Source of the DNA: Actinoplanes sp. NBRC 103695
Lineage (GTDB): Bacteria > Actinomycetota > Actinomycetes > Mycobacteriales > Micromonosporaceae
Reading direction: 5' to 3'
Length of the DNA: 64,000 bases
Assembly: GCF_030269485.1 (NCBI RefSeq)
Contig: NZ_BSTL01000025.1
Span: 1 to 64,000, forward strand
A program made the position numbers and the translations under genes. Below the pieces are notes generated by a model. That model did no database searches. It worked only from the letters and a program-made list of their open reading frames with translations, and was not told the origin of the DNA. Shown here piece by piece: positions 49,991 to 58,889 of the stretch. Position 1 is the stretch's first letter. Each line of letters begins with the position of its first letter.

Positions 49991-51949
49991 TCAGGTGAGC
50001 GTCGAGCAGATCGTGCCGTTGAGGGTGAAGACGCTGGGCGGGACGTTCGGGCCGCTGTAGGAGCCGGTGAAGCCGACCGTCGTCGGTGTGCCGGTGCCGG
50101 TCACCCGGACGGTCCGGCCGACCTGCTCCCACGTCGCGTTCCAGCCGCCGGTCATGGTCTGCCAGGTCGTGGGCCACGTGAAGGTCAGGGTCCAGTCGGC
50201 GGGCGGCGTGCCGGTCGTCGTGACGTCGAGGTTCCAGACGAAGCCGTTGCCCCAGTCGGTGGTGCGGACCAGCCACACGCCGCACGTCGAGGTCGCGGGC
50301 GCCGGCGTCGTGAACGTCAGCGGCGCCGACGGGCGGGACGGGCGGCCGGCGGCGTCGCGGGCGATGACGTTCACCGTGTAGCGGCGGCCGGGTTCGAGGT
50401 TGCCCACCGTCAGCCCCGTACCCGTCGTCTCGCCCCAAAGCTCGCTCGCCCCGCCGTGCTGGCGGTAGACCTCGAACTTCGCGCCGGGCCGGCCGGTCCA
50501 GCCGATCGTCGCGGAGCGGTCGGTGACCGCGCTCGCCGCAAGACCGTTCGGCGCGGGCGGCCCCGCTTCGGCGCGGGCGGGTTGCAGGGTCACCAGGGTC
50601 AACGAGTACGCCGGGAGCACGCCAGCGCTGCCGGGGGTGACGGCCGTCGCGCCGTTCGTGTAGGTCGTCACGACCGGCGCAGCGGTCGACGGTGTCCAGC
50701 CGTGATAGTTGATCTCGATCGGCCGCGCGTTCGACGGATCCTTGTTGACCAGCAGCACCGCCAGGCTGCCGTCGGGCCGGCGGGACGCGTGGGCGCTGAC
50801 CAGCGGATCGTCGGCGCTCGCCCGGACCAGCCGGTCACCGGGCCGCGCGAAGTCACTGACCATCGACAGCGCGTGGTACGGCGCGAACGGCGTGTTCAGA
50901 GCCGGCTCGCACACCGTGCCGTCGGAGGTGCAGGTGCCGCTGGACAGCAACCCGAAGTCGCCGTAGTCACGCTGCCCGGCGACGGTCGACACGGTGCCGA
51001 TGCCGTTGTGCACGTTCCACCACTGCACGGTGAAGACGCCCTGTTCCAGCAGTCCGGTGTAGACGTCGGCGAGGAACAGCGCCCCGGGCTGGGTGTTCGG
51101 TCCGACGCCGACGTTGGTCTCGGTCAGGCTGATCCGGGTGCCGGGCCTGCCGTACGCGTCGATCTGCTCCCGCAGCAGGTGGACCGCGTCCTCGATGTGG
51201 GCGGCCTTGTCCACCGCTTCCGCCGCGGTGCCGCCGCCGGGATACCAGTGCACGTCGACGAAGTCGATGACGTCGCCGGCCCGGGTCAGCACCTCCTGGT
51301 TCCAGGTGCCAGTGTCGCCTTCGCCGACGAGGCCGTCCGGCCAGTTCCCGGGCATGGTCAGCACGGCGCCGATTTCGATGTCCGGGTCGACCGCCTTCAT
51401 GGCCCGTGCGTAGGCGACGACGGTGGCCGCGTACTCGCGGGGGCTTTTGTCGGCGTGCTCGTCGGCCTCCCAGGCCGCGCCGTAGTGACCGTTGCCGTAG
51501 TTCTCGTTGCCGATCGTCCAGTACCGGGCGTCGTAGCCTTTGGTGACGTTGGCGTAGCGGACCCAGTCGGCCGCCTCCTGCGCCGTCCCGGTCCCGTAGT
51601 TGGCGATGATCATCGGCTCGGCGCCGGTCCGCCGGGCGCCCGCCATGAACGTGTCGAAGTCGGTGTTCGGCGCGACGTAGCCGCCCGGCGCGGTGTGGTC
51701 GCGCCAGTGGTAGATGTCGGCGTAGGAGCCGCCCGGGTAGCGGACCATCCGGACGCCGGCGTCGCGCAGCTTGTCGGCGACGGCGTTCGTGCCGAGTTCG
51801 GCGTCCCAGATGGCGTGGTTGACGCCGATCGCGGTGGCGGGCACGGTGGCGAGCCCGGCACGGACGTCGACGTCCACGGTGGTGGCCGCGGCCGAAGCGG
51901 GAGCGGCAAGGACGAGGGATGCGGCCAGGGTGGCGATGGGCAGGTACAT
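49991..51949 (-). CDS. Secreted clan GH-A glycoside hydrolase with FN3 and CBM2 domains
   Basis: This 652-residue exported enzyme has a signal peptide at residues 1-21 (cleavage after ASA). The catalytic domain spans about 25-350, with the acid/base Glu in TIGNENYG and the nucleophile Glu in SLTETNVG. A beta domain runs to about 460, FN3 spans about 470-560, and a C-terminal cellulose-binding CBM2 spans about 565-652 (WNLDVTTTGTPPADWTLTF, VFTLNGTIC). It resembles alpha-L-arabinofuranosidase-type (GH51-like) proteins; activity on cellulose-bound hemicellulose is likely but not proven. AGGAG precedes the ATG, and a CebR-type operator lies just upstream. Confidence 0.85.
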   Translation of the reverse strand: MYLPIATLAASLVLAAPASAAATTVDVDVRAGLATVPATAIGVNHAIWDAELGTNAVADKLRDAGVRMVRYPGGSYADIYHWRDHTAPGGYVAPNTDFDTFMAGARRTGAEPMIIANYGTGTAQEAADWVRYANVTKGYDARYWTIGNENYGNGHYGAAWEADEHADKSPREYAATVVAYARAMKAVDPDIEIGAVLTMPGNWPDGLVGEGDTGTWNQEVLTRAGDVIDFVDVHWYPGGGTAAEAVDKAAHIEDAVHLLREQIDAYGRPGTRISLTETNVGVGPNTQPGALFLADVYTGLLEQGVFTVQWWNVHNGIGTVSTVAGQRDYGDFGLLSSGTCTSDGTVCEPALNTPFAPYHALSMVSDFARPGDRLVRASADDPLVSAHASRRPDGSLAVLLVNKDPSNARPIEINYHGWTPSTAAPVVTTYTNGATAVTPGSAGVLPAYSLTLVTLQPARAEAGPPAPNGLAASAVTDRSATIGWTGRPGAKFEVYRQHGGASELWGETTGTGLTVGNLEPGRRYTVNVIARDAAGRPSRPSAPLTFTTPAPATSTCGVWLVRTTDWGNGFVWNLDVTTTGTPPADWTLTFTWPTTWQTMTGGWNATWEQVGRTVRVTGTGTPTTVGFTGSYSGPNVPPSVFTLNGTICSTLT

Positions 51950-51974
51950 GCTGTGCTCCTGAGGACGTAAGGAT

Positions 51975-51990
51975 GTGGGAGCGCTCCCAC
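51975..51990. promoter_or_regulatory. CebR-type operator of the glycoside hydrolase gene
   Basis: GTGGGAGCGCTCCCAC is a perfect 16-bp palindrome containing TGGGAGCGCTCCCA, the known CebR site by which cellobiose induces cellulolytic genes in Streptomyces and Thermobifida. It lies 26 bp before the start codon. Confidence 0.88.
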
Positions 51991-52027
51991 AGTTCAGTCC
52001 ATGCAGTGACAGCTGTCAATGGGCGGC

Positions 52028-52453
52028 CTACGCGTGCCTGAGCATCCCCTTCGGGATCGACGTCTTCGCATACCGCAGCGAACGCCACGTCTCCAACGCC
52101 CACTCCAGGTCGCCGGCGTCGTCGGTCAGCACGGCAAGCTGCACGTAGGAGGCGCGGCGGACGGTGTACCCGTACAGGCCCCACTGCCCGTCCTCCGCAT
52201 ACCAGGACGCGTAGCGCACCTCGTACGCATCAGATCCTGGCTCTCGGAATTTCTGCTCGGGCGCCTGGTGCACGTCCTGGAGGATCTCGTCGAGGACCGC
52301 CTCCGGCGCGCGCGTGGGCGGCGGCGTCGACACGTTCACCCACACCGTGCGCCCGCCGGGCCCCGCCAGCCGCATCGCACCCTGCTCGTCGCGGACGCGG
52401 AAGTCCTCGGAGAGCTCGATGCTCCAGTCCTCAGTCAGTCGTCGCCTCGCCAC
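52028..52453 (-). CDS. Conserved small protein of unknown function
   Basis: This 141-residue protein is one I do not recognise. It is soluble, mixed alpha/beta, with LTEDWSIELSEDFRVRDEQG at its start, AYEVRYASWYAEDGQWGLYG in the middle and LEWALETWRSLRYAK near the end. This looks like the small LpqN/PsbP-like or immunity-type folds that measure a ligand by beta strands. The GTG start has AGGAGG 8 nt upstream. It lies between two secreted enzymes but has no signal peptide. Confidence 0.65.
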   Translation of the reverse strand: MARRRLTEDWSIELSEDFRVRDEQGAMRLAGPGGRTVWVNVSTPPPTRAPEAVLDEILQDVHQAPEQKFREPGSDAYEVRYASWYAEDGQWGLYGYTVRRASYVQLAVLTDDAGDLEWALETWRSLRYAKTSIPKGMLRHA

Positions 52454-52591
52454 ATGACCATCCTCCTGGATGGACGCAACGATGTCACCGCGCGATGTAC
52501 CGCAGCATCACAACCTCGCCGAGCGATGGCTGCCGACTCCTGCCTCGGTGGGCCGGGACCGCGGGCCCGGCCCACCGAGACGGGCTCGTCC

Positions 52592-53755
52592 CTATCGGGT
52601 GGCGGGGACGATGCCGTTGAAGTCGCGCCAGGCTGTTCCGTAGTCCTGGAAGCCGATCCGGGCGCCGGCCGTACGCGTCGTCGTGCCCTTGGCGAGGATC
52701 TTGCCGCTCGCGGCCACCGAGTAGATCGGGCCGCCGCTGTCGCCGGGGCGGGCCGCCGTCTGGCCCTCGGTCTGTTCCGCCTCGACGAGGTCCTCGCGGT
52801 CGGCGTAGTAGAACAGCACCTTCAGGTTGCAGACCGGGCGGCCGAGCTCACGGGAACTGGTGACGCCGGACTGGCACAGGTACTCGCCGATGAACGTCCA
52901 GCCCCAGCCCTCGACCAGCGCGACCACGTTGTCGGTGGGCGTGCCGACGTAGACGTAGCCGTCGACGCTGGAGGTCGGCACCAGTTCCACGTCGTGGTCC
53001 TGGTGGCGAGAGGTGATCGTGCCGATCGCCTCGCCCCGGGCGTCGGTGTAGCGCTGACCGGTCTGGCCGCAGTGTGCCGCGGTGAGGATGTAGCTGGCCG
53101 ACCCGTTCCGCACGCCGAAGCCCGAGGTGCAGGCAGTGCCCTGGTCGCGGTTGACGATCGTCGCTCCGCCCTTCCACGGCGCCGAGTCGTCGTCCCGGCT
53201 GACCTGGTCGAGCCCGGCCTCCACGGCCACGTCGACCGGGACGCCGACGTCCGGCACCGAGGCTCGTAGCGACGAGGGGACCGACACGACCAGACCGCTG
53301 CCGTCGGGCTTCAGCTTGATCGCCTGGACCGCGTCGCCACCGCCCGGCCAGCTCGCCCGCAGCCGCTCGGCGGCGCCGCGCAGTTCGGCCATCGAGTGGT
53401 CGGCGGCGCGCACCCGCACCGGCGCCGACTTGGACGCCTGCGCGACGACCCCGCGCAGGGACGTCGGCAGGGCGCCCTTCCACCACAGGTCGACGGCGGA
53501 TTCCGCGAGGGAGATCCCGGCGTAGCCCGCGTAGTCGTGACGCTCGACCTCCCATCGGAGGACGGAGGCGGCTGCGATCAGCGGACGCTGCCGTTCCATC
53601 CGTTGAAGGTCCGCGGCCGCCAGCAGGGTCGTGGCGTCGACGACGGCGGGGCCGCCGGTGGTGGCGGCCGAGGCGGGCGCGGTGCAGAGGGCGGTCACGG
53701 TCACGGCGGCCGCAGCGGCCACCAGCCAGCGCCGATGCGGTGACATCGATGTCAT
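52592..53755 (-). CDS. Secreted S1-family serine protease (streptogrisin/trypsin-like)
   Basis: This 387-residue exported protease has a signal peptide at about 1-30 (WLVAAAAAVTVTALCTAPASA). A pro-region (about 31-190) probably inhibits and folds the enzyme. The catalytic domain (about 195-385) has His in YILTAAHCG, Asp in HQDHDVELVP and Ser in ARPGDSGGPI. Paired Cys fit two disulfides. AGGAGG lies 10 nt before ATG 53755. It is divergent from the ABC exporter across a region with a 16-bp palindrome. Confidence 0.88.
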   Translation of the reverse strand: MTSMSPHRRWLVAAAAAVTVTALCTAPASAATTGGPAVVDATTLLAAADLQRMERQRPLIAAASVLRWEVERHDYAGYAGISLAESAVDLWWKGALPTSLRGVVAQASKSAPVRVRAADHSMAELRGAAERLRASWPGGGDAVQAIKLKPDGSGLVVSVPSSLRASVPDVGVPVDVAVEAGLDQVSRDDDSAPWKGGATIVNRDQGTACTSGFGVRNGSASYILTAAHCGQTGQRYTDARGEAIGTITSRHQDHDVELVPTSSVDGYVYVGTPTDNVVALVEGWGWTFIGEYLCQSGVTSSRELGRPVCNLKVLFYYADREDLVEAEQTEGQTAARPGDSGGPIYSVAASGKILAKGTTTRTAGARIGFQDYGTAWRDFNGIVPATR

Positions 53756-53795
53756 CTTCGATCAACCTCCTGGGGGAGAGGACGAACACGGGGAT

Positions 53796-53811
53796 CATCC
53801 ATCGATGGATG
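53796..53811. promoter_or_regulatory. 16-bp palindrome in the protease/ABC divergent region
   Basis: CATCCATCGATGGATG is a perfect palindrome located 41 bp upstream of the protease start and about 120 bp upstream of the ABC gene. It may be an operator; no adjacent regulator gene identifies the protein. Confidence 0.5.
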
Positions 53812-53841
53812 TGGATGGAAGGTAGCACGCGGGGAGATCGC

Positions 53842-53902
53842 TGGCACCACCTGGCATCAATATGGCTTGTGCTGGCATCACTGTGGTGCCATAGTGGTGC
53901 CA
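53842..53902. promoter_or_regulatory. Helically phased TGGCAYCA boxes upstream of the ABC exporter
   Basis: TGGCACCA (53842), TGGCATCA (53852), a degenerate TGGCTTGT (53863), TGGCATCA (53873), then inverted TGGTGCCA (53884 and 53895) follow each other at steps of 10-11 bp. All therefore face one side of the helix, about 30 bp before the ABC start codon. This pattern suggests cooperative binding of a regulator. Confidence 0.65.
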
Positions 53903-53931
53903 TCGCGGCGTCATCGACTGGAGAATCGACC

Positions 53932-54690
53932 ATGGAAAAGCAGGGACCGGCGATCCGGGTCAGCGGATTGCGGAAGTCGTACCAAAAACTTGAAGTGCTC
54001 AAGGGTGTTGATTTCGAGGTCGCGCGCGGCAGCATTTACGCGCTGCTCGGCTCCAACGGAGCGGGCAAGACCACCATTGTGCGGATCCTTTCCACACTGC
54101 TCCAGGCGGACGACGGCGACGCGAGCGTCAACGGGTTCGACGTCGTCGCCGAGCCGGCGCGGGTACGCGAGTCGATCAGTCTCACCGGACAGTTCGCCGC
54201 GGTCGACGAGATCCTCACCGGCCGGGAGAACCTGGTCATGATCGGCCGGCTCCGGCGGATCGACGACCCGCGCCGGACCGCCGATGAGCTGCTCGAACGC
54301 TTCGGGCTCGCGGAGGCGGCCGGGCGCCGGGTGGCGACCTACTCGGGTGGCATGCGCCGCCGCCTCGACATCGCCATGAGCCTCATCGGTGACCCGCCGG
54401 TCATCTTCCTCGACGAGCCGACCACCGGACTCGACCCGGAGGGCCGGCTCGAGGTGTGGCAGGTGATCCAGAAACTCGCGCACGGCGGCACGACGATTCT
54501 GCTCACCACTCAATATCTCGACGAGGCGGAGAAGCTCGCCGACCGGATCGCCATTCTGCACGACGGCACGATCATTGTTTCCGGCACGCTCGCGGAACTG
54601 AGAGAACTGCTACCGCCGGCAAAGGTGGAGTACGTCGAACGTCAACCGACCCTCGAAGAGATCTTCCTGGCGATTGTGGGGCAGCGATGA
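53932..54690 (+). CDS. DrrA-like ABC exporter ATP-binding protein
   Basis: This 252-residue ATPase has Walker A GSNGAGKTT (about 41), the Q-loop with LTGQFAAVDEILTGRENL typical of daunorubicin-type exporters, signature YSGGMRRRLDIA (about 142), and Walker B VIFLDEPTTGLDPEG followed by the switch-His region. The C-terminal tail EYVERQPTLEEIFLAI matches DrrA/NodI types. It pairs with the permease next door (ATGA overlap). ATG 53932 follows a GGAGA ribosome site. Confidence 0.9.
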   Translation: MEKQGPAIRVSGLRKSYQKLEVLKGVDFEVARGSIYALLGSNGAGKTTIVRILSTLLQADDGDASVNGFDVVAEPARVRESISLTGQFAAVDEILTGRENLVMIGRLRRIDDPRRTADELLERFGLAEAAGRRVATYSGGMRRRLDIAMSLIGDPPVIFLDEPTTGLDPEGRLEVWQVIQKLAHGGTTILLTTQYLDEAEKLADRIAILHDGTIIVSGTLAELRELLPPAKVEYVERQPTLEEIFLAIVGQR

Positions 54691-55433
54691 ATGACATCCG
54701 CGTGATGCTCGGGCGCTCGATGCGGCACGTGACGCGCAGCCTGGACACCATCATCACGGTGACGATCATGCCGATCGCGTTCCTGCTGCTGTTCAGATAC
54801 GTGTTCGGTGGTGCCATCCAGACCGGCACCGACAACTACACCAACTACCTGATGCCCGGCGTCCTGCTGATCGCGATCGCCAGCGGCATCTCGTACACGG
54901 CGTTCCGGCTGTTCATGGACATGAAGAGCGGCATCTTCGAACGGTTCCACTCGATGCCGATCGCCCGGTCGTCCGTGCTGTGGGGGCACGTGCTCACCTC
55001 GCTGGTGTCCAACGCCATCTCGGTGGTGGTCATCATGCTCGTGGGGCTGATCATGGGCTTCCGCTCGTCGGCCGGCGTGCTGGCCTGGCTCGGCGTGGCC
55101 GGCATCCTCGCCCTGTTCACGCTCGCGCTGACCTGGCTCGCCGTGATTCCCGGCCTGACGGCATCCACGCCGGACGGCGCATCCGCCTTCTCCTATCCGC
55201 TCGTCTTCCTGCCGTTTGTGAGCTCGGCGTTCGTCCCGACCGGCACGATGCCCGGCCCGGTCCGCGTCTTCGCGGAGAACCAGCCGGTGACCGCCATCGT
55301 CAACGCGATCCGGTCGCTGTTCGAGCAGCAGCCGGTGGGCAACGACATCTGGATCGCCCTCGCCTGGTGCGCCGGCATCCTCGTGGTGGCCTACGGCTTC
55401 GCGATGGCGGCCTACCGCCGCAAGATCGCCTGA
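54687..55433 (+). CDS. DrrB-like ABC-2 type permease
   Basis: This 248-residue membrane protein has six helices and the ABC-2 pattern (MPIAFLLLFRYVFGGAI, MPGVLLIAIASGISYTAFRL, GIFERFHSMPIARSSVLWG, FVSSAFVPTGTMPGPVR). Together with the preceding ATPase it forms a drug or lipid exporter; the cargo is unknown, and no biosynthetic cluster is adjacent. Its last codons and stop are duplicated 66 bp downstream. Confidence 0.9.
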   Translation: MNDIRVMLGRSMRHVTRSLDTIITVTIMPIAFLLLFRYVFGGAIQTGTDNYTNYLMPGVLLIAIASGISYTAFRLFMDMKSGIFERFHSMPIARSSVLWGHVLTSLVSNAISVVVIMLVGLIMGFRSSAGVLAWLGVAGILALFTLALTWLAVIPGLTASTPDGASAFSYPLVFLPFVSSAFVPTGTMPGPVRVFAENQPVTAIVNAIRSLFEQQPVGNDIWIALAWCAGILVVAYGFAMAAYRRKIA

Positions 55434-55500
55434 GGCGGCGGCCTGCCGCCGCAAGGACCGCCCGAGACGATGGCCGCCGGCCGCCGCAAGATCGCCTGAA
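55403..55500. repeat. Tandem duplication of the 3' end of the ABC permease gene
   Basis: The end of the gene, from GATGGCGGCC to CGCCGCAAGATCGCCTGA (55403-55433), recurs at 55469-55499 with the same stop codon, exactly 66 bp away. A degenerate partial copy (CTGCCGCCGCAAGGACCGCC) lies between them. The second copy lies outside the gene. Confidence 0.8.
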
Positions 55501-55559
55501 GGCGTTAAGAAGTCGTCAAGAGGCACGCCCGGCCGCACCGAGACCCGCATTCTGTCCGG

Positions 55560-57464
55560 ATGGACGGTGCGCGGGACTCGGTGCGGCTCGCGGTGGTGGT
55601 CGGCGCGCTCGGTGTGGTGTTCGGGGACATCGGCACCAGCCCGATCTACACCCTGCAGACGGTGTTCAACCCGGAGGACCCGCACCCCGTGCCGGTCAGC
55701 ACCGACAACGTGTACGGGGTCGTGTCCCTGGTGTTCTGGTCCGTGATGATCATCGTCACGGTCACCTACATCCTGCTGGCGATGCGGATCAACAACGACG
55801 GCGAGGGCGGCATCATGGCGCTCATCGCGCTGCTGCGCCGGCGGGGCGCCCAGCAGGGCCGGCGTGCCGCCGGGGTGCTGGCCGCGGTCGGGATCTTCGG
55901 CGCCTCGCTGTTCTTCGGCGACAGCATGATCACCCCGGCGATCTCGGTTCTCTCCGCCGTCGAGGGTCTCAAGGTCGTCGAGCCGTCGCTGGGCGCCCTG
56001 GTCGTACCGATCACCGCCGTGATCATCGTGATGCTGTTCGCCGTGCAGCGTAAGGGGACCGCCGCGGTGGGCCGGGTCTTCGGGCCGGTGATGATCGGCT
56101 GGTTCGTGGTGATCGGCGTGTGCGGGGCGACCGGCATCGCCGGGAACCCGGCGATCCTGCGGGCGCTGTCGCCGACCTATGCGATCGGCTTCCTGACCGG
56201 CCACTTCGGCATCGCGTTCTTCGCCCTGGCCGCGATCGTGCTCGCGGTCACCGGCGCCGAGGCGCTGTACGCCGACCTGGGCCACTTCGGCCGGCGGCCG
56301 ATCAGCCGCGGATGGCTGTTCCTGGTCTTCCCCGCGTGCGTTCTCAGCTACCTGGGGCAGGGCGCGCTGATCCTGGCCGATCCGGCGAACATCAGCAGCC
56401 CGTTCTTCCTGCTGGTGCCGGAGTGGGGCCGCCTGCCGATGGTGCTGCTGGCCACGGCGGCGACGGTGATCGCCTCGCAGGCGGTGATCACCGGCGCGTT
56501 CTCGGTCGCCTCCCAGGCCGCGCAGCTCGGCTACCTGCCACGCCTGCGGATCGCCCACACGTCGGAGTCCTCGATCGGGCAGATCTACGTGCCGTGGATC
56601 AACTGGCTGCTGCTGGTGTCGGTGCTCACGCTGGTCTTCGCGTTCCGCAGCTCGGCCGCGCTGGCCTACGCGTTCGGAATGGCGGTGACCGGGACGATCA
56701 CGATCACCACGCTGTTGTTCTTCTACGTCGCCCGGTGGAAGTGGCATGCGCCGCTGTGGCTGATCGGGATCGGCGCGACCGTACTCCTGCTCGTGGATCT
56801 GTTGTTCGTGGCGGCCAACCTGACGAAGCTGGCGCACGGCGCGTGGCTGCCGCTGCTGATCGGGCTCACCGCGTTCACTCTGATGACGACCTGGCAACGC
56901 GGCCGCCAGATCGTCACGGCCGAGCGGGAACGCCGCGAGGGATCGCTCCGCGAGTTCATCGACGACCTTCGTGACAACACGTCGTCGACCGCGCGGGTGC
57001 CCGGCACCGCGGTCTTCCTGAACCGCGGCAAGCTGACCGCGCCGCTGGCCATGCGGGCCAACGTCGAGCACAACCGGGTACGCCACGACCAGGTCGTCAT
57101 CATGTCGCTGCAGACCGAGCCGGTCCCACGGGTGCCGGCCGACGAGCGGGTCACCGTCGACGACCTCGGCTACGACGAGGACGGCATCATCCACGTGACC
57201 GCCCGGTTCGGGTACATGGAGACCCCGGACGTGCCGGCCATCCTGCGATCGCTCGGTCCCGCGACGACCGAGGGGCCGCTGCAGCTGGACCAGGCGTCGT
57301 ACTTCCTGTCGAAGATCGAGCTTCGTGCGGGCCAGGCCCGCACGATGGCGTCGTGGCGGAAGCGCCTGTTCATGGCCACCTCGTACGTGACCGCCGACGC
57401 CGCCGAGTACTTCGGCCTCCCCCGCGACCGCACCGTCATCATGGGCTCGCACATCGAGGTCTGA
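55560..57464 (+). CDS. kup: Kup-type low-affinity potassium uptake permease
   Basis: This 634-residue transporter has about 12 helices and the KUP/HAK/KT motif GVVFGDIGTSPIYTL near its start, FFGDSMITPAISVLSAVEGL, TGAEALYADLGHFG and a cytoplasmic C-terminal domain of about 190 residues. It imports K+ with protons. Only about 60 bp separate the start from the duplicated permease tail. No c-di-AMP (ydaO-type) riboswitch fits in this space, and no strong ribosome site is visible, so a near-leaderless transcript is possible. Confidence 0.93.
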   Translation: MDGARDSVRLAVVVGALGVVFGDIGTSPIYTLQTVFNPEDPHPVPVSTDNVYGVVSLVFWSVMIIVTVTYILLAMRINNDGEGGIMALIALLRRRGAQQGRRAAGVLAAVGIFGASLFFGDSMITPAISVLSAVEGLKVVEPSLGALVVPITAVIIVMLFAVQRKGTAAVGRVFGPVMIGWFVVIGVCGATGIAGNPAILRALSPTYAIGFLTGHFGIAFFALAAIVLAVTGAEALYADLGHFGRRPISRGWLFLVFPACVLSYLGQGALILADPANISSPFFLLVPEWGRLPMVLLATAATVIASQAVITGAFSVASQAAQLGYLPRLRIAHTSESSIGQIYVPWINWLLLVSVLTLVFAFRSSAALAYAFGMAVTGTITITTLLFFYVARWKWHAPLWLIGIGATVLLLVDLLFVAANLTKLAHGAWLPLLIGLTAFTLMTTWQRGRQIVTAERERREGSLREFIDDLRDNTSSTARVPGTAVFLNRGKLTAPLAMRANVEHNRVRHDQVVIMSLQTEPVPRVPADERVTVDDLGYDEDGIIHVTARFGYMETPDVPAILRSLGPATTEGPLQLDQASYFLSKIELRAGQARTMASWRKRLFMATSYVTADAAEYFGLPRDRTVIMGSHIEV

Positions 57465-57515
57465 GGGAAGATCCCTTGACCCGGAGTTTGCGCAACGCCC
57501 ACTATGGAGATCGAC

Positions 57516-58889
57516 ATGCTTCGATCAAAGGCGGTGCGTATGCGCGTCCGAGTCGGGATTCTCCTGGCCGTAGTGGCTTCGCTGGTCATGACGGGACAGC
57601 CGGTGGTGGCCTCGGCGGCGCCCGCGCAACCGCTGGCCGCCGGGCGGTCGGCCATCTACGGCGGCGGCCCGTTCTACAGCGGCGGCCAGCCCGTCATGGA
57701 CACGCTGCGAGCCTCCGGTTTCACCACCGTCATCCTCTGGGCCATCCACGTCCGCGCCGATACGGGTGACCTGTGGCTGAACGACATCCGCATCGTGTCC
57801 AACGGGCAGTACGTGGGCGACCCCGGCTGGCCGGCCCGGCTCGCCACGCTCAAGCAGGCGCCCACGTCGGTCAACCGGATCGAGGTCTCGGTCGGGTCGG
57901 CCGGGCCCGACGACTGGGGCGCGATCGCCACCCTGATCGCTCGGGACGGCACCGGCAGCGGCAGCGTCCTCTACCGCAACTTCCAGGTGCTGCGCATGAT
58001 CACCGGCGCCGACGCGATCAACGACGACGACGAGCAGTCGTACAACCTGACGGCCAGCACCGCGTTCGCCAACATGGTCATCGGGCAGGGCTACAAGTTC
58101 ACCTTCGTGCCGTACACCAACATCACGTTCTGGCGGAACCTCAAGAACAACCTGGGCGCCGCCGTCGACCGCGTCTACCTGCAGCTCTACGCGGGCGGGG
58201 CGGGAAACAACCCGGCCACCTGGGCGCAGCAGCTGGGCATGCCGGTCGATCCGGGACTGTGGAGCCGGCACGGCTCCGGCTGTTCGAGCGGCGACACCCC
58301 GGCCACCGTCGAGAGCCGCATGCGTGGCTGGGTGACCTCGGCCGGCATCCAGGGCGGCTTCCTGTGGCTCTACGACGACATGCAGGCCTGCTCCGCGCAG
58401 GGCACACCCGCCCAGTACGCGGCGGCGGTCAACAACGGCACCAGCTCCGCACCTGTGACCCTGCCGCCCGGTCGCAACCTCGCGGTGAACAGGACGGCCA
58501 CCGGCTCGGCGTCGTGCAGCACCACCGAAACCCCGGCGAAGGCAGTCAACGGCAGCGTCTCCGGCGGCAACAGCGACAAGTGGTGCTCGCTCGCCGCCAC
58601 CAAGCAGCTCCAGGTCGATCTCGGCGCCGGCACGTCGATCACCGGTTTCGTCGTGCGTCACGCCGGGGCTGGTGGCGAGCAGCCCGCGTGGAACAGCCGC
58701 GACTTCGACATCCGGGTCTCCAACGACGGGACGACATGGACGACGGTGGTCCAGGCCCGGGGCAACGCGGCCGACGTCTCCAGCCACGTCACTTCGGTGT
58801 CCGGCCGCTACGTACGCCTCGACGTGATCACCGCCGAGCAGGCCGCCAACTCCGCCGCCCGCATCTACGAGTTCGAGATCTTCGGCTGA
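57516..58889 (+). CDS. Secreted GH18-like protein with C-terminal F5/8 (discoidin) domain
   Basis: This 457-residue exported protein has a signal peptide at about residues 10-36 (GILLAVVASLVMTGQPVVASA). It has a TIM-barrel-like catalytic region (about 45-305; TVILWAIHVRADTGDLWLND, RVYLQLYAGGAG, GGFLWLYDDMQAC) and a C-terminal discoidin/CBM32 domain (about 320-457; NRTATGSASC, LQVDLGAGTSITGF, SGRYVRLDVITA). The barrel resembles GH18-related proteins, but I see no clear DxxDxDxE catalytic motif, so activity is uncertain. ATG 57516 has GGAGA 5 nt upstream; ATG 57504 overlaps that site. Confidence 0.75.
   Translation: MLRSKAVRMRVRVGILLAVVASLVMTGQPVVASAAPAQPLAAGRSAIYGGGPFYSGGQPVMDTLRASGFTTVILWAIHVRADTGDLWLNDIRIVSNGQYVGDPGWPARLATLKQAPTSVNRIEVSVGSAGPDDWGAIATLIARDGTGSGSVLYRNFQVLRMITGADAINDDDEQSYNLTASTAFANMVIGQGYKFTFVPYTNITFWRNLKNNLGAAVDRVYLQLYAGGAGNNPATWAQQLGMPVDPGLWSRHGSGCSSGDTPATVESRMRGWVTSAGIQGGFLWLYDDMQACSAQGTPAQYAAAVNNGTSSAPVTLPPGRNLAVNRTATGSASCSTTETPAKAVNGSVSGGNSDKWCSLAATKQLQVDLGAGTSITGFVVRHAGAGGEQPAWNSRDFDIRVSNDGTTWTTVVQARGNAADVSSHVTSVSGRYVRLDVITAEQAANSAARIYEFEIFG

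Noticed and set aside
55500..55559. c-di-AMP riboswitch upstream of kup
   Set aside because: Only about 60 bp are available and no ydaO-type paired elements are visible.
57465..57480. Short hairpin AGGGA/TCCCT after kup as terminator
   Set aside because: A 5-bp stem without a U tract is too weak to call.
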